A stretch of 64,000 nt of DNA from positions 3,038,001 to 3,102,000 of the forward strand of contig NZ_CP110535.1 in assembly GCF_026104355.1 (NCBI RefSeq), given 5' to 3'. The notes below the pieces were generated by a model, which was given only the letters and a program-made list of their open reading frames with translations, searched no databases and was not told the DNA's origin. Numbering within the stretch: position 1 is the stretch's first letter; every line of letters begins with the position of its first letter. A program made the position numbers and the translations under genes. Source of the stretch: Halomonas sp. BDJS001 (GTDB lineage: Bacteria > Pseudomonadota > Gammaproteobacteria > Pseudomonadales > Halomonadaceae). Below, piece by piece: positions 37,088 to 45,749 of the stretch.

Positions 37088-38106
37088 CAATCAATCAGTG
37101 GTTCAATAAGTTGCATAAATGCACGTAACTCGTCCGGCTGGTCGGCCACCGGCATATACGTCGAAACGGCATGATGCACAGCGGAAAGGATGGTCGCATT
37201 ATGGCGCAGACTACGCTGCTCTGCCTCTGCCCAGCCATATACAGGCCACTGCTCTTGACGAGCCAGCAATACTCCCGCCTCCTTCAGTGAGGAGAATAAT
37301 TGTGGAAGGAAGGCACTCCCATACAACGTCGTTGCTGCGATTACCTGGCTACCATCGTGATAGCGCTTATCTTTAACCTCATCGGGGATAGATACATCCC
37401 CTTGCGAATCAATTAGATAAAACAGCCGTTGCCAAAATGACGCTGCGTCATAGCTCTCTTGCATCACCATCTCAAGTGCCTCGACAGCCGCAGGCAAGGG
37501 ATGCCCCTTTTGTGCATCACCTCTCAATAATGTTTCCGACCAGCGCGCTAACCCCTCGTGCAACCACGCTTGTTTGAACATCATGTGCGCGTTTTGATAA
37601 AGATGGAAAAGCTCATGTGCAGGAGTTACGTTTCGAGCTGCCTCCACCTCGCCTCCCAGAGACATACGAATATGACAATCAGAGGCGGCGGGGCTACGTA
37701 CAACTTCATCATAAGCCAGCCCACCGTGTGTTTGGTCGTCACGTAAAATCACCATAATGAAATTTGCACGTTGGTAGCGCTGCATAAGCAAGGGCGGTGT
37801 AAGGCCCAATACGTCGCGATAGAGGATATCCGCCACCGCTAGCTGCAGCTCCAAGTCATCAAGTTGCGTGGAGGTTAGCACCTCACGCTGGTTGGAAGTC
37901 TCACCAAAGAAGTGAATATCATCAACGCTTTCAGTATGAGTCCACTCATGCACCCACTCCTCAAGCGATCTATCACGCTCCAGGTAATAACATTCGCCGG
38001 TTTCAGGCTGCGGCTGAGCAATAGCGGGCGTTAGCTTGCCCATCATTGCGCAAAGCAGTATCAGAGCGACCCACCAACGCGGGGTTGACAATAGGCGTTT
38101 ACTCAC
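37087..38106 (-). CDS. Exported HExxH peptidase-like protein
   Basis: A 339-residue protein. The GTG at 38106 gives a clean signal peptide, with 'KRLLSTPRWW' then a hydrophobic core and 'PAIAQP' cleavage. It overlaps the upstream stop by eight bases; the longer frame to 38160 would place that signal internally. The metallopeptidase motif 'HELFH' sits near residue 164, with a probable third ligand Glu in 'WLHEGLARW', 16 residues after the motif: a gluzincin-like, peptidase-MA pattern. It is probably periplasmic. Its substrate is unknown; being second in the cassette suggests it acts on what the ligand fusion makes or modifies (inference). Confidence 0.75.
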   Translation of the reverse strand: MSKRLLSTPRWWVALILLCAMMGKLTPAIAQPQPETGECYYLERDRSLEEWVHEWTHTESVDDIHFFGETSNQREVLTSTQLDDLELQLAVADILYRDVLGLTPPLLMQRYQRANFIMVILRDDQTHGGLAYDEVVRSPAASDCHIRMSLGGEVEAARNVTPAHELFHLYQNAHMMFKQAWLHEGLARWSETLLRGDAQKGHPLPAAVEALEMVMQESYDAASFWQRLFYLIDSQGDVSIPDEVKDKRYHDGSQVIAATTLYGSAFLPQLFSSLKEAGVLLARQEQWPVYGWAEAEQRSLRHNATILSAVHHAVSTYMPVADQPDELRAFMQLIEPLID

Positions 38107-41100
38107 GGGGCTGGGAGGAAAAAAACGTGTGCAAACCAATACCGTGAGACGCTTTAACAAGGACGCTATCTTGCGGCATTAGGTGGTCAGGCAGTGCTGA
38201 TTCAAGGGCTTTAGCATCCGCAAAGCAAAACACTCCGGCGTCTTCTCCACCCAGGAGCGAACCTAGTGTTTGGCAATGGTGGCCACACAACAATATTCGG
38301 CGCGCCGGTAGTGCGGCAAGGATAGGAGCGAGCTCTTGGTGCAACACATCGGCCTCCGACCCAAGCTCCAGCATATCGCCAATAATCAATAACTTTTGTT
38401 CCGCAGCCACAGGTAGTGCGGAGAAGGACTCCAGCGCCATGCGCATCGATAGCGGATTAGCGTTATAGGCCTCATCATAAAGGGTGATCGCCACTCCGTG
38501 GTACTCAATGGCCCGCACCTCTCCCCTCCCTGCCACCGCCTTAAAAGAGGCTAAGCGTGCCATAACGGCATCTAAAGGTAAGTTGTCGTGTCTGGCCACT
38601 GCCAGCACTGCCATGGCGTTAAGCAGCATATGGCGTCCAGCGGCGTTCATGCGGAGCGGATAAATAGCACCATCGAACGTAATACGGCCACTATTACCTG
38701 CAAATTCAAGCATGCGTATGTCAGCATCAGCATGCTCGCCAAAGCTGACTACTGTTAGGTTGTGGGTTCTTGCCTGCTCTGCAAGATACGCATACTGCGG
38801 CATATCACGATAGAGAATGGCGACACCATTGGGTGGCATACCCTGAAAAATAAGCGCTTTCTTGCGGGCAATTTCATCCAAGGTGTGGTGATATTCCAGA
38901 TGCGACGCAGCAATATTCGTAATAATGGCAATATCAGGGCGAGCAAGCGCCGTATTTTGGGCCATGGAGCCGATGGCCATTTCAACCACCCAGTACGGTG
39001 CTTCTTGGGGCATTGAAGCGATATTCCAGGCAATACCAACCGGCAGGTTGGCGCTGCCTTGCGTTTGCCCTACTGAACTATTGTAGCTCAGCGCGTGGGC
39101 TAGCATCGCCACTGCCGTTGTTTTGCCTGCACTGCCAGTAATACCAACGACGCGACCAGCATAGCAGCGCCGCTGCCGCTGGCCTATGGCCAATATCGCT
39201 GAACGCACATCGTGCACTTTTAACACAGGGACGCCGATATCACGATACGCCTCGCCATCATCGCAAAGCACTGCAGAAGCACCTTTAGTGACCAGTGACT
39301 TCACCGCCGCAAACGGCAAAAAACCTTTCTCCATTTCTTTGCCCCGAGCCACCACCACCTGCCCAGGCTGAAAGGATTTTGGCCAACAGCACAACCCTCT
39401 TGCCAGCCAACCAACAGGTGGCGCTACTGCCCATACGCCACCTGTTGCAGAAGCCATAGCCTTAGCATCAAGCTTATTCTCTAGCGTAGGCTTAATGCTG
39501 GCATATTCACCTTGGCGCAGCATTTGTTGATAGGCGACTAACCCCGAAAGGTAGTGCTCCACATCGTCAATCCTCACCCGAAAACTGTGATGGCGAATAA
39601 AAAAACCATTCACGATAGTAGCGGGCGCCTTAAAGTACATCGCCACTTCCGGCCAGAAAAAACCATTTAGCAGATAGTTAGCCCTGGCGTGTAGCGCCCG
39701 ATAAAACGCATTAACATCAAACCCGTCCAGCACATCGACTAAATCAGGCCGTGCCTCCAGCTGGAGTAGCGTCTTGTGAAATGCCATCGACAGCTCAAGT
39801 AGCGTGGGAAAGGTAGTGATTCGTTCGCGGATAAAATCGACATAGCCCGCGATATTACGCACTGCAAAGGCAAAATATTTTCGCTCCGGACGATGTGATA
39901 CCAATTCATTTGAGCAATAGGCGAGCCAATGGTCGTGTGCTTTTTCATGTCCATTGGCAATAAAGTAATCAAACGCATTGACCACGCAATCCAACCAACG
40001 GCTGTCACCTGTATGATCGTAAAGCCGCATCAGGGCAAAGGCAGCTTCACCATCGTAATAAATGATGCGTGTCTTTTCCTTGACCGATAAATCCGCAGCG
40101 TTGAGTACATGTACAAAGCTACCATCGGCTTCCTGCATTCTGGCAATTCCCAGCGCAAGCGCATCTGCCAGATCGGTATAACCGTCGTCACCGGTGACCT
40201 GGTGATACTTTACCAGCGCAAGGATAGCGACCGCATTGGCACCTAGCTTAATGATATCGCCGGTGTCCACTACATAAGCCGCCCCTTGGCGATGAATAAT
40301 AAACTGGGAACATAAGCCGGAAAGCGCCCAAACTATCTGTTGGCGTATCAGTTCAAGCTGCTCATCGTTTAAAAGACATTGATCTGCGCAGGCCTCATAC
40401 CCCTCTACTAAAGCATAGGTGCTGCTGGCGTGCCGTAGCACATTGTAAGTGTTGATGCGGCGGTCAAAGCAGGGGAAATAGCCATACACATAGTGGCCAC
40501 CTTGACTCACTTGCTTACCCAAAAAACGCGTGGATCGAGCTATCAGTTCCCCAGTAGATACGGCTGTCAGAGGAGGTGTCTCTCGACGCCCCCAGCGCCT
40601 TGGCTGGGTATCCAAAGCATGTACACTTGGCGCTTCACCACTCACGTCTAGAAACACGCCAGCAGTGAAAAAGCTCCATACCGGCATATTATCGGCAAAA
40701 TCCGGCATTTGGCTGGAACCATGACGTGCTTTTATATAACGCTCAAGGTTCGCCTGGTTAACTTCAGCGTGGGCAACCCTATTGCCTGCGTACAAACAGG
40801 CATTGGCGTTGAGTTCCATCTCTGTTAGTAAGAGTCGAGGAAATTTCTTACCCACAAACGCTAAACCGCTACGATAATAGTTACGCTTACAGCGCTTAAT
40901 CTCCTGTTTCAGCGCCTGCCACTGCCACTCTCGCACGGCAAAAGGCCATTCCAACCGACACCACACCAAAGGATGGGAGAACTTTCGCTCCAGCTGTATC
41001 AACGCTTGCTTTAAAGTGGGTAATAACGCTGCCCAGTTGCCTGCCTGCAAACTGACCAAATCGAGATGAACGGATGTGACTTGGGCACGTTCATAGCCAT

Positions 41101-41290
41101 CGCTTACCGAAATCAGCATCACCGGTATAAATTCAGTCACCTTTGCATGTTTGTCCAACCACATAGGCATCACCGTATCGCCCATGTTCTCCAAAACACG
41201 CGAAACCTCTGCCGCCCGGGCAGAGTGTTCAGCGCTCGGCTGACTTGATGGAAACAAGCAGTGCAGTGAAGAATCTTTAATAGCCGGCAT
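38099..41290 (-). CDS. MurF-like ligase fused to an N-terminal alpha-helical-barrel-like domain
   Basis: A 1063-residue cytoplasmic protein. Residues 1-210 are unrecognised. Residues about 220-580 are helical with repeats such as 'YYDGEAAFALMRLYDHTGD', like (alpha/alpha)6-barrel glycosidases or epimerases. From about 600 it is a Mur ligase: 'RGKEMEKGFLPF', P-loop 'GITGSAGKTT' (Lys near 723), 'AASHLEYHHTLDEIARKKALIF', 'DEAYNANPLSMRMAL' near 940 and 'IIGDMLELG', all MurF hallmarks. True MurF is about 450 residues, so this is a fusion and probably not the essential cell-wall enzyme. The start lacks a clear ribosome binding site. It is first of the three-gene cassette. The amide bond it forms is unknown. 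Confidence 0.8.
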   Translation of the reverse strand: MPAIKDSSLHCLFPSSQPSAEHSARAAEVSRVLENMGDTVMPMWLDKHAKVTEFIPVMLISVSDGYERAQVTSVHLDLVSLQAGNWAALLPTLKQALIQLERKFSHPLVWCRLEWPFAVREWQWQALKQEIKRCKRNYYRSGLAFVGKKFPRLLLTEMELNANACLYAGNRVAHAEVNQANLERYIKARHGSSQMPDFADNMPVWSFFTAGVFLDVSGEAPSVHALDTQPRRWGRRETPPLTAVSTGELIARSTRFLGKQVSQGGHYVYGYFPCFDRRINTYNVLRHASSTYALVEGYEACADQCLLNDEQLELIRQQIVWALSGLCSQFIIHRQGAAYVVDTGDIIKLGANAVAILALVKYHQVTGDDGYTDLADALALGIARMQEADGSFVHVLNAADLSVKEKTRIIYYDGEAAFALMRLYDHTGDSRWLDCVVNAFDYFIANGHEKAHDHWLAYCSNELVSHRPERKYFAFAVRNIAGYVDFIRERITTFPTLLELSMAFHKTLLQLEARPDLVDVLDGFDVNAFYRALHARANYLLNGFFWPEVAMYFKAPATIVNGFFIRHHSFRVRIDDVEHYLSGLVAYQQMLRQGEYASIKPTLENKLDAKAMASATGGVWAVAPPVGWLARGLCCWPKSFQPGQVVVARGKEMEKGFLPFAAVKSLVTKGASAVLCDDGEAYRDIGVPVLKVHDVRSAILAIGQRQRRCYAGRVVGITGSAGKTTAVAMLAHALSYNSSVGQTQGSANLPVGIAWNIASMPQEAPYWVVEMAIGSMAQNTALARPDIAIITNIAASHLEYHHTLDEIARKKALIFQGMPPNGVAILYRDMPQYAYLAEQARTHNLTVVSFGEHADADIRMLEFAGNSGRITFDGAIYPLRMNAAGRHMLLNAMAVLAVARHDNLPLDAVMARLASFKAVAGRGEVRAIEYHGVAITLYDEAYNANPLSMRMALESFSALPVAAEQKLLIIGDMLELGSEADVLHQELAPILAALPARRILLCGHHCQTLGSLLGGEDAGVFCFADAKALESALPDHLMPQDSVLVKASHGIGLHTFFSSQPRE

Positions 41291-41385
41291 GGAGTGGCTC
41301 AGTAATGGAGGCTAATCTGAGGGTCAGCCATATAGCGAAGAAGCGCTGCATCACATTGAGGCTTGCCCGCGCTAAATGAAATAAA

Positions 41386-42018
41386 TTAGAAGCGCTCTGG
41401 AACGCGCTCCACTATCGGTGCTAGTTTCAGAATAAGCTGTAAGCGATCTCGAACAGCCAATTTTTTGAAAATAGCGCTAAGATGTGCTTTTACCGTACGT
41501 TCAGTAATATCGAGCTGACGCGCAACTTCTTTATTTGTCGCGCCACGCACGACAGCGAGTGCTACTCCCCGCTCACGATCAGTGAGACTCCCAAGCTCGG
41601 CGGTATTGAAAGTTTCACCACCTTCAGCCCGCTGCTGAAGCGCTTTGAAAGAACCACCCAGCACTTTCGCCAACAACTCTTGGCCAACCCACACACCTTG
41701 ATTAGTCACCACAAGTGCTACTTGCTTAAGCACCTCCGGTGCAGCAAGGGTGTGAACATATCCTCGCGCCCCAAGATCGAGGGATCTCAACGCTTCTCGG
41801 TCATTCGGCGAATAACTGAGCACAACGACAATGGCTCCCTTAGCGGTTAGTGAACCAATAAGTTCTGACCACCCCTCAACCGTCGTAGACAACCACACCA
41901 CATCATTAGGCTGTGCTTTACCAATAAAAACATCAGGTTTTGAAGTAACCATCTCGGGAAACGCTTTTTTCCAACGCGCTTTCAAGTTACCGTCGGTGGT
42001 AATAAACCAATGCTTCAT
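41386..42018 (-). CDS. LuxR-type regulator with a degenerate receiver domain, in the exporter operon
   Basis: A 210-residue protein. The N-terminal part is receiver-like but lacks the phospho-acceptor Asp ('DVVWLSTTV'), and 'GARGYVHT' replaces the usual GAxGYxxK. The C-terminal LuxR helix-turn-helix is intact: 'LTDRERGVALAVVRGATNKE', then 'ITERTVKAHLSAIFKKL'. It shares one base with lapC, so it is co-translated with the exporter. A LuxR gene next to lap exporter genes also occurs in pseudomonads, as I recall. Control of adhesin or exporter expression, probably without phosphorylation, is inferred. Confidence 0.85.
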   Translation of the reverse strand: MKHWFITTDGNLKARWKKAFPEMVTSKPDVFIGKAQPNDVVWLSTTVEGWSELIGSLTAKGAIVVVLSYSPNDREALRSLDLGARGYVHTLAAPEVLKQVALVVTNQGVWVGQELLAKVLGGSFKALQQRAEGGETFNTAELGSLTDRERGVALAVVRGATNKEVARQLDITERTVKAHLSAIFKKLAVRDRLQLILKLAPIVERVPERF

Positions 42019-43448
42019 CAGCGCTCCCCCATGGAATCACGCCAAGCTCTTAAAACAGGCTTGAGCATAAACTGCATCACAGTTCGTTTGCCCGTTACTA
42101 TATCCACCTGCGCTGTCATGCCGGGAATTACTTGTAATCTATCGGCGACATTTTCGTTTTCTAAACTGCGCACGCGCACTTGGTAGAAAGTATTACCGTC
42201 ATCATCAGTAATGGTATCGGCACTAATACGCTCTAGCTCAGCCTGTAAGCCACCATAAATGGCATAGTCGTAGGCCGTGAGTTTGATAGTGGCAGGCTGC
42301 CCTGGGTGCAAAAAGGCGATATCTTGCGGGGCGATGCGCGCTTCAACCAGCAACTGGTCGTCAGTAGGCACGATTTCAACAACTTCTTGCCCTGGCTGGG
42401 CCACACCGCCGATGGTATTAATGTGGATACGTTGAACGATACCGTCAACCGGCGAACGAATTTCGGTCAACCGAACGCGATCCTGCAGCCCTGTGCCCGA
42501 TTGTTGTAATGCGTTCAAGTCGCCGAGCGTTTGCGCAAGGTCATTCCGCCACTCGCTCCGACGTTCTGCGCTTAGCTCCAGCAATTGCCCCTCGGCCTCT
42601 TCTACCGCGGCCTCTAATCGTGAAACGGCAGCATCCGCCTGGTTACGTTCCCCGGTGGCGCTGGATACGTCCCTTTGCAAGCGCAGGACTTCTACCTCAG
42701 AGACGGCCCCCGAAGCCAACAATGGGCGCGTCAAGTTGAGTTCCTGACTGGCCATATTGACCTCACGTTGAGCTGTATCACGGCGAGCTTGTGCCTCTCG
42801 CAGCTCTTCCCGACGCTGACGAATACGGTCATTAAGTACATTTTCCTGTTCGCGCAACTCTTCGCGGCGGCTCTCATAGACCTCGCGCTCCTGGGCCACA
42901 ATATCCGGTACTTCTTGGCGGAGCTCTTCGGAGGGTTCAAACGCAGTCCCCGTCGCAAGCGCCCGCAGCCTTTCAGCGCGCGCTTGAAGCGCATAACGCT
43001 GAGCGCGGTTTTCGCGAAAATCAGACACGAAACGAGTGGGATCGATTTGCATCAACACTTGGCCTGCCTCAACAATCTGTCCTTCGCGAATAAAGATTTG
43101 CTCAATAACGCCACCGTCAAATGACTGAATACGCTGTAACTGGCTGGCGGGGATCACACGCCCCGCTCCACGGGTCACCTCATCGATAGAAGCGAAGTAC
43201 GCCCACACTAAAAGCGCCACAACGGTCAGCAAAACGGTATACAGGAATAGCCGCGCACGAATGGGCTCTTGCTGCATACGCGCCCAGTCGGTATCGCTTG
43301 CCCAATCACGGCTTAAGTGGGCAGAAGAGACGCGCTTGGCAAACAGGCGATCCATAAAAGGGCGAAATGGCTTTTGGCCTTTTTCTGAGAAACGACCAAT
43401 GGCATCAAAGCCTTTTTGCTCGGAGGTAGAAGAGGATTTGCGCGCCAT
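42018..43448 (-). CDS. lapC: Type I secretion membrane-fusion protein LapC (HlyD family)
   Basis: A 476-residue periplasmic adaptor joining the ABC transporter to the outer-membrane channel. It has a single membrane helix near residues 65-85 ('LFLYTVLLTVVALLVWAYFA'), a lipoyl half 'VIEQIFIREGQIVEAGQVLM', a long coiled coil (about 150-300, rich in Arg/Glu), the second lipoyl half ('SPVDGIVQRIHINTIGG') and a C-terminal beta domain. Its start overlaps the lapB stop by one base. Confidence 0.93.
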   Translation of the reverse strand: MARKSSSTSEQKGFDAIGRFSEKGQKPFRPFMDRLFAKRVSSAHLSRDWASDTDWARMQQEPIRARLFLYTVLLTVVALLVWAYFASIDEVTRGAGRVIPASQLQRIQSFDGGVIEQIFIREGQIVEAGQVLMQIDPTRFVSDFRENRAQRYALQARAERLRALATGTAFEPSEELRQEVPDIVAQEREVYESRREELREQENVLNDRIRQRREELREAQARRDTAQREVNMASQELNLTRPLLASGAVSEVEVLRLQRDVSSATGERNQADAAVSRLEAAVEEAEGQLLELSAERRSEWRNDLAQTLGDLNALQQSGTGLQDRVRLTEIRSPVDGIVQRIHINTIGGVAQPGQEVVEIVPTDDQLLVEARIAPQDIAFLHPGQPATIKLTAYDYAIYGGLQAELERISADTITDDDGNTFYQVRVRSLENENVADRLQVIPGMTAQVDIVTGKRTVMQFMLKPVLRAWRDSMGER

Positions 43449-45625
43449 TACGATGCCCTCCCGATCTGGCCTTTGCGCAATGCCTCGACCACAGTATCCC
43501 GCGGCCCATCAGCCACAACCTTGCCGGCATCCATGACGATAATTCGGTCGACCAGTGAGAGGAGCGAGGTGCGGTGCGTCACCACCAGAATCGTTTTTCC
43601 TGCAGCCACGTTGGTCAGGTTGGCTTTAAATGCCTCTTCGCTGGCGTTATCCATAGAGCTTGTTGGCTCATCCAACAGCAGGATAGGCGGATCCTGTACC
43701 AGCGCTCGGGCGATAGCGACGGACTGTTTTTGCCCACCGGAAAGCGCTTGACCTCGCTCACCCACTTGCAGATCCACACCATGGGGGTGGCTATTGACAA
43801 GGGACTCCAAACCCGCCAAACCAATGGCACGCAGCAACGCGTCGTCATCAACGCGGTCGCTACCGCCACCCGCGACAATATTGTCCCGCAGCGACCCTGA
43901 AAACAGGCTAACGTCCTGGGGAACATAGCCAATATGGCGGCGTAACTGCAGTGGATCTAACTGACGAATATCCACGTTATCAACCAACACCGCTCCCGAC
44001 GTTGGCTGATAAAACCCCAGCACCAATTTATTTAATGAAGATTTACCGCAACCAATGCGGCCAAGCAGGGCTACTTTTTCACCGGCTTTGACCGTTATCG
44101 ATACGTCTTTCAGCGCTTCACGCTCTTCATTGGGGTAGCGAAGCGTCACTTTCTCAAGACGAATATTGCCAATGAAGCTGGGCTTTTCTACATAGGCCTT
44201 GCCTTCATGGCGCTCTACCTTTTTGTCCATTACTGCGTTAAGTGACTCAAGCGCCGTTGAGGATTGATGGTATTGCGCCAGCAGCGCCGCTGCCTGACTG
44301 ATAGGTGCCATCGCCCGTGAAGAGAGCATATAGGCGGCAATCAAACCGCCCTGAGTGAGATTACCTTCGATGATTTGATAAACACCGACAATGATGACGC
44401 ATACCGCCACGCTGTGCTGCGCCCACTGGGCCACATTGGAGACAGAGGTGCTGACCATTTTTAACTGCGCACCGGTACGGGAAAGGAAGGCCGATGATTT
44501 TTCCCAGTGGCGCTGAATACGACTCTCCGCCCGCAGCGCTTTAACATTTTCTAATTGGGAAATCGACTCCACCAACAGCGAGTTGCGCTGGGCACCGACT
44601 TCCCAGGTTGTCTGGGAAAGTTCATGAAGCTTACCCTGAGCGGCCAAGGCGTAAAGCAGCACAAATACAATGCCCACCAATACCGGCAGCACTAGCCAGG
44701 GGCTGATCAGCGCGATAATCGCCGCAAACATCAGTACAAATGGAAGGTCGACAATCCCCAAAATAGTCGCAGAACCAATAAAGGCGCGTACCGACTCAAA
44801 GGATTGAAGTGTCGAGGTAAACGACCCGGTTGATGCGGGACGCTCTTCTAAACGCAAACCTAATGCTTTGGCCATGATTGAAGAAGAGAGCTTCACATCC
44901 GCCCGGCTAGCGGCCAAATCGACAAAGCTGCTGCGCATTAGCCTGAGCACTAAATCAAAGCACAGCACAATAAAGATGCCTATCGCGAGCACCCAGAGCG
45001 TTTCCGTTGCCTGATTGGGCACTACCCGGTCATAGACGTTAAGCACAAACAGCGGCATGGCGATGGCAAACACGTTAATGGCCACCGACCCGAGCACGAT
45101 ATCGCGATAGAGAGGTCTGTTTTCGCGAATAACGCCCCAAAACCAGTGCTGATCGCGACGCTTCTTGACCCCAGGTTCAGAGGCATTATCGGCGAGAAAC
45201 TTAGGACGGACATAAATAGCTTCGCCGCTATAGCCCGCATACAGCTCTTCAAGAGGCAGTTCAACGTTTGATTCAGATAGCTCAGGAAAGATGACGTTTG
45301 CTTTTTGCTGCTTAAGATCAATCCCCAACAGCACACACGCCCTACCCGGCTCCAACAAGAGAATAGCGGGAAATAGTGCAGGGTTTAGTACCGACAGCTT
45401 GCTTTTAACAATCCGCGACGTCAGCCCGGCACGGGAAGCGGCCCTACCAAAGACGGAAGGCGTCAGCTTACCCTCCTCCAAGGGTAAGCCCGCTCTAAGA
45501 GCCTCTGATGACACCTCGTGCTGATGAAATGAGGCAACCGCTTTCAAACATTCGAGTAACTCATCGCCTAATGGCTGCTCGCCAGCATTTGCAGCGGTCG
45601 GCCTTTCCAGCTTGGTTTGTGTCAC
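43448..45625 (-). CDS. lapB: Type I secretion ABC transporter LapB (C39-like domain)
   Basis: A 725-residue exporter ATPase. The N-terminal 140 residues form a C39-like domain without the peptidase catalytic pattern, so it probably docks unfolded RTX substrate rather than cutting it. A six-helix membrane domain (about 170-440) follows, then the ATPase: Walker A 'GRIGCGKSS', signature 'LSGGQKQSVAIARAL', Walker B 'ILLLDEPTSSMD'. It belongs to the LssB/LapB branch. It is transcribed after lapE and before lapC and the LuxR gene. The adhesin at 24922-35067 is the evident substrate. Confidence 0.94.
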   Translation of the reverse strand: MTQTKLERPTAANAGEQPLGDELLECLKAVASFHQHEVSSEALRAGLPLEEGKLTPSVFGRAASRAGLTSRIVKSKLSVLNPALFPAILLLEPGRACVLLGIDLKQQKANVIFPELSESNVELPLEELYAGYSGEAIYVRPKFLADNASEPGVKKRRDQHWFWGVIRENRPLYRDIVLGSVAINVFAIAMPLFVLNVYDRVVPNQATETLWVLAIGIFIVLCFDLVLRLMRSSFVDLAASRADVKLSSSIMAKALGLRLEERPASTGSFTSTLQSFESVRAFIGSATILGIVDLPFVLMFAAIIALISPWLVLPVLVGIVFVLLYALAAQGKLHELSQTTWEVGAQRNSLLVESISQLENVKALRAESRIQRHWEKSSAFLSRTGAQLKMVSTSVSNVAQWAQHSVAVCVIIVGVYQIIEGNLTQGGLIAAYMLSSRAMAPISQAAALLAQYHQSSTALESLNAVMDKKVERHEGKAYVEKPSFIGNIRLEKVTLRYPNEEREALKDVSITVKAGEKVALLGRIGCGKSSLNKLVLGFYQPTSGAVLVDNVDIRQLDPLQLRRHIGYVPQDVSLFSGSLRDNIVAGGGSDRVDDDALLRAIGLAGLESLVNSHPHGVDLQVGERGQALSGGQKQSVAIARALVQDPPILLLDEPTSSMDNASEEAFKANLTNVAAGKTILVVTHRTSLLSLVDRIIVMDAGKVVADGPRDTVVEALRKGQIGRAS

Positions 45626-45643
45626 AAAGACCTCTTTCCCCTA

Positions 45644-45735
45644 ATGCCTATGTAGGCATCTATTTCCCCTATGATTAGCGGAGGCCGCTAATCCATCGCC
45701 GCCAAACGACGAATAACGCTGTTTCTGTACAGAAA
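45644..45735. promoter_or_regulatory. Three palindromes between lapE and lapB
   Basis: ATGCCTA/TAGGCAT (45644-45650 with 45653-45659), a 9-bp perfect hairpin with a 3-base loop (45673-45681 with 45685-45693), and a 14-base perfect palindrome TTTCTGTACAGAAA (45722-45735), all in a 124-base gap. None has a T run, so RNA processing, attenuation or regulator binding are all possible. Confidence 0.5.
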
Positions 45736-45749
45736 ACTATTCAAACACA

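Noticed and set aside
43448-45625. Bacteriocin-type ABC transporter with C39 peptidase
   Set aside because: The N-terminal domain lacks the catalytic Cys/His pattern, and the neighbours are adhesin genes.
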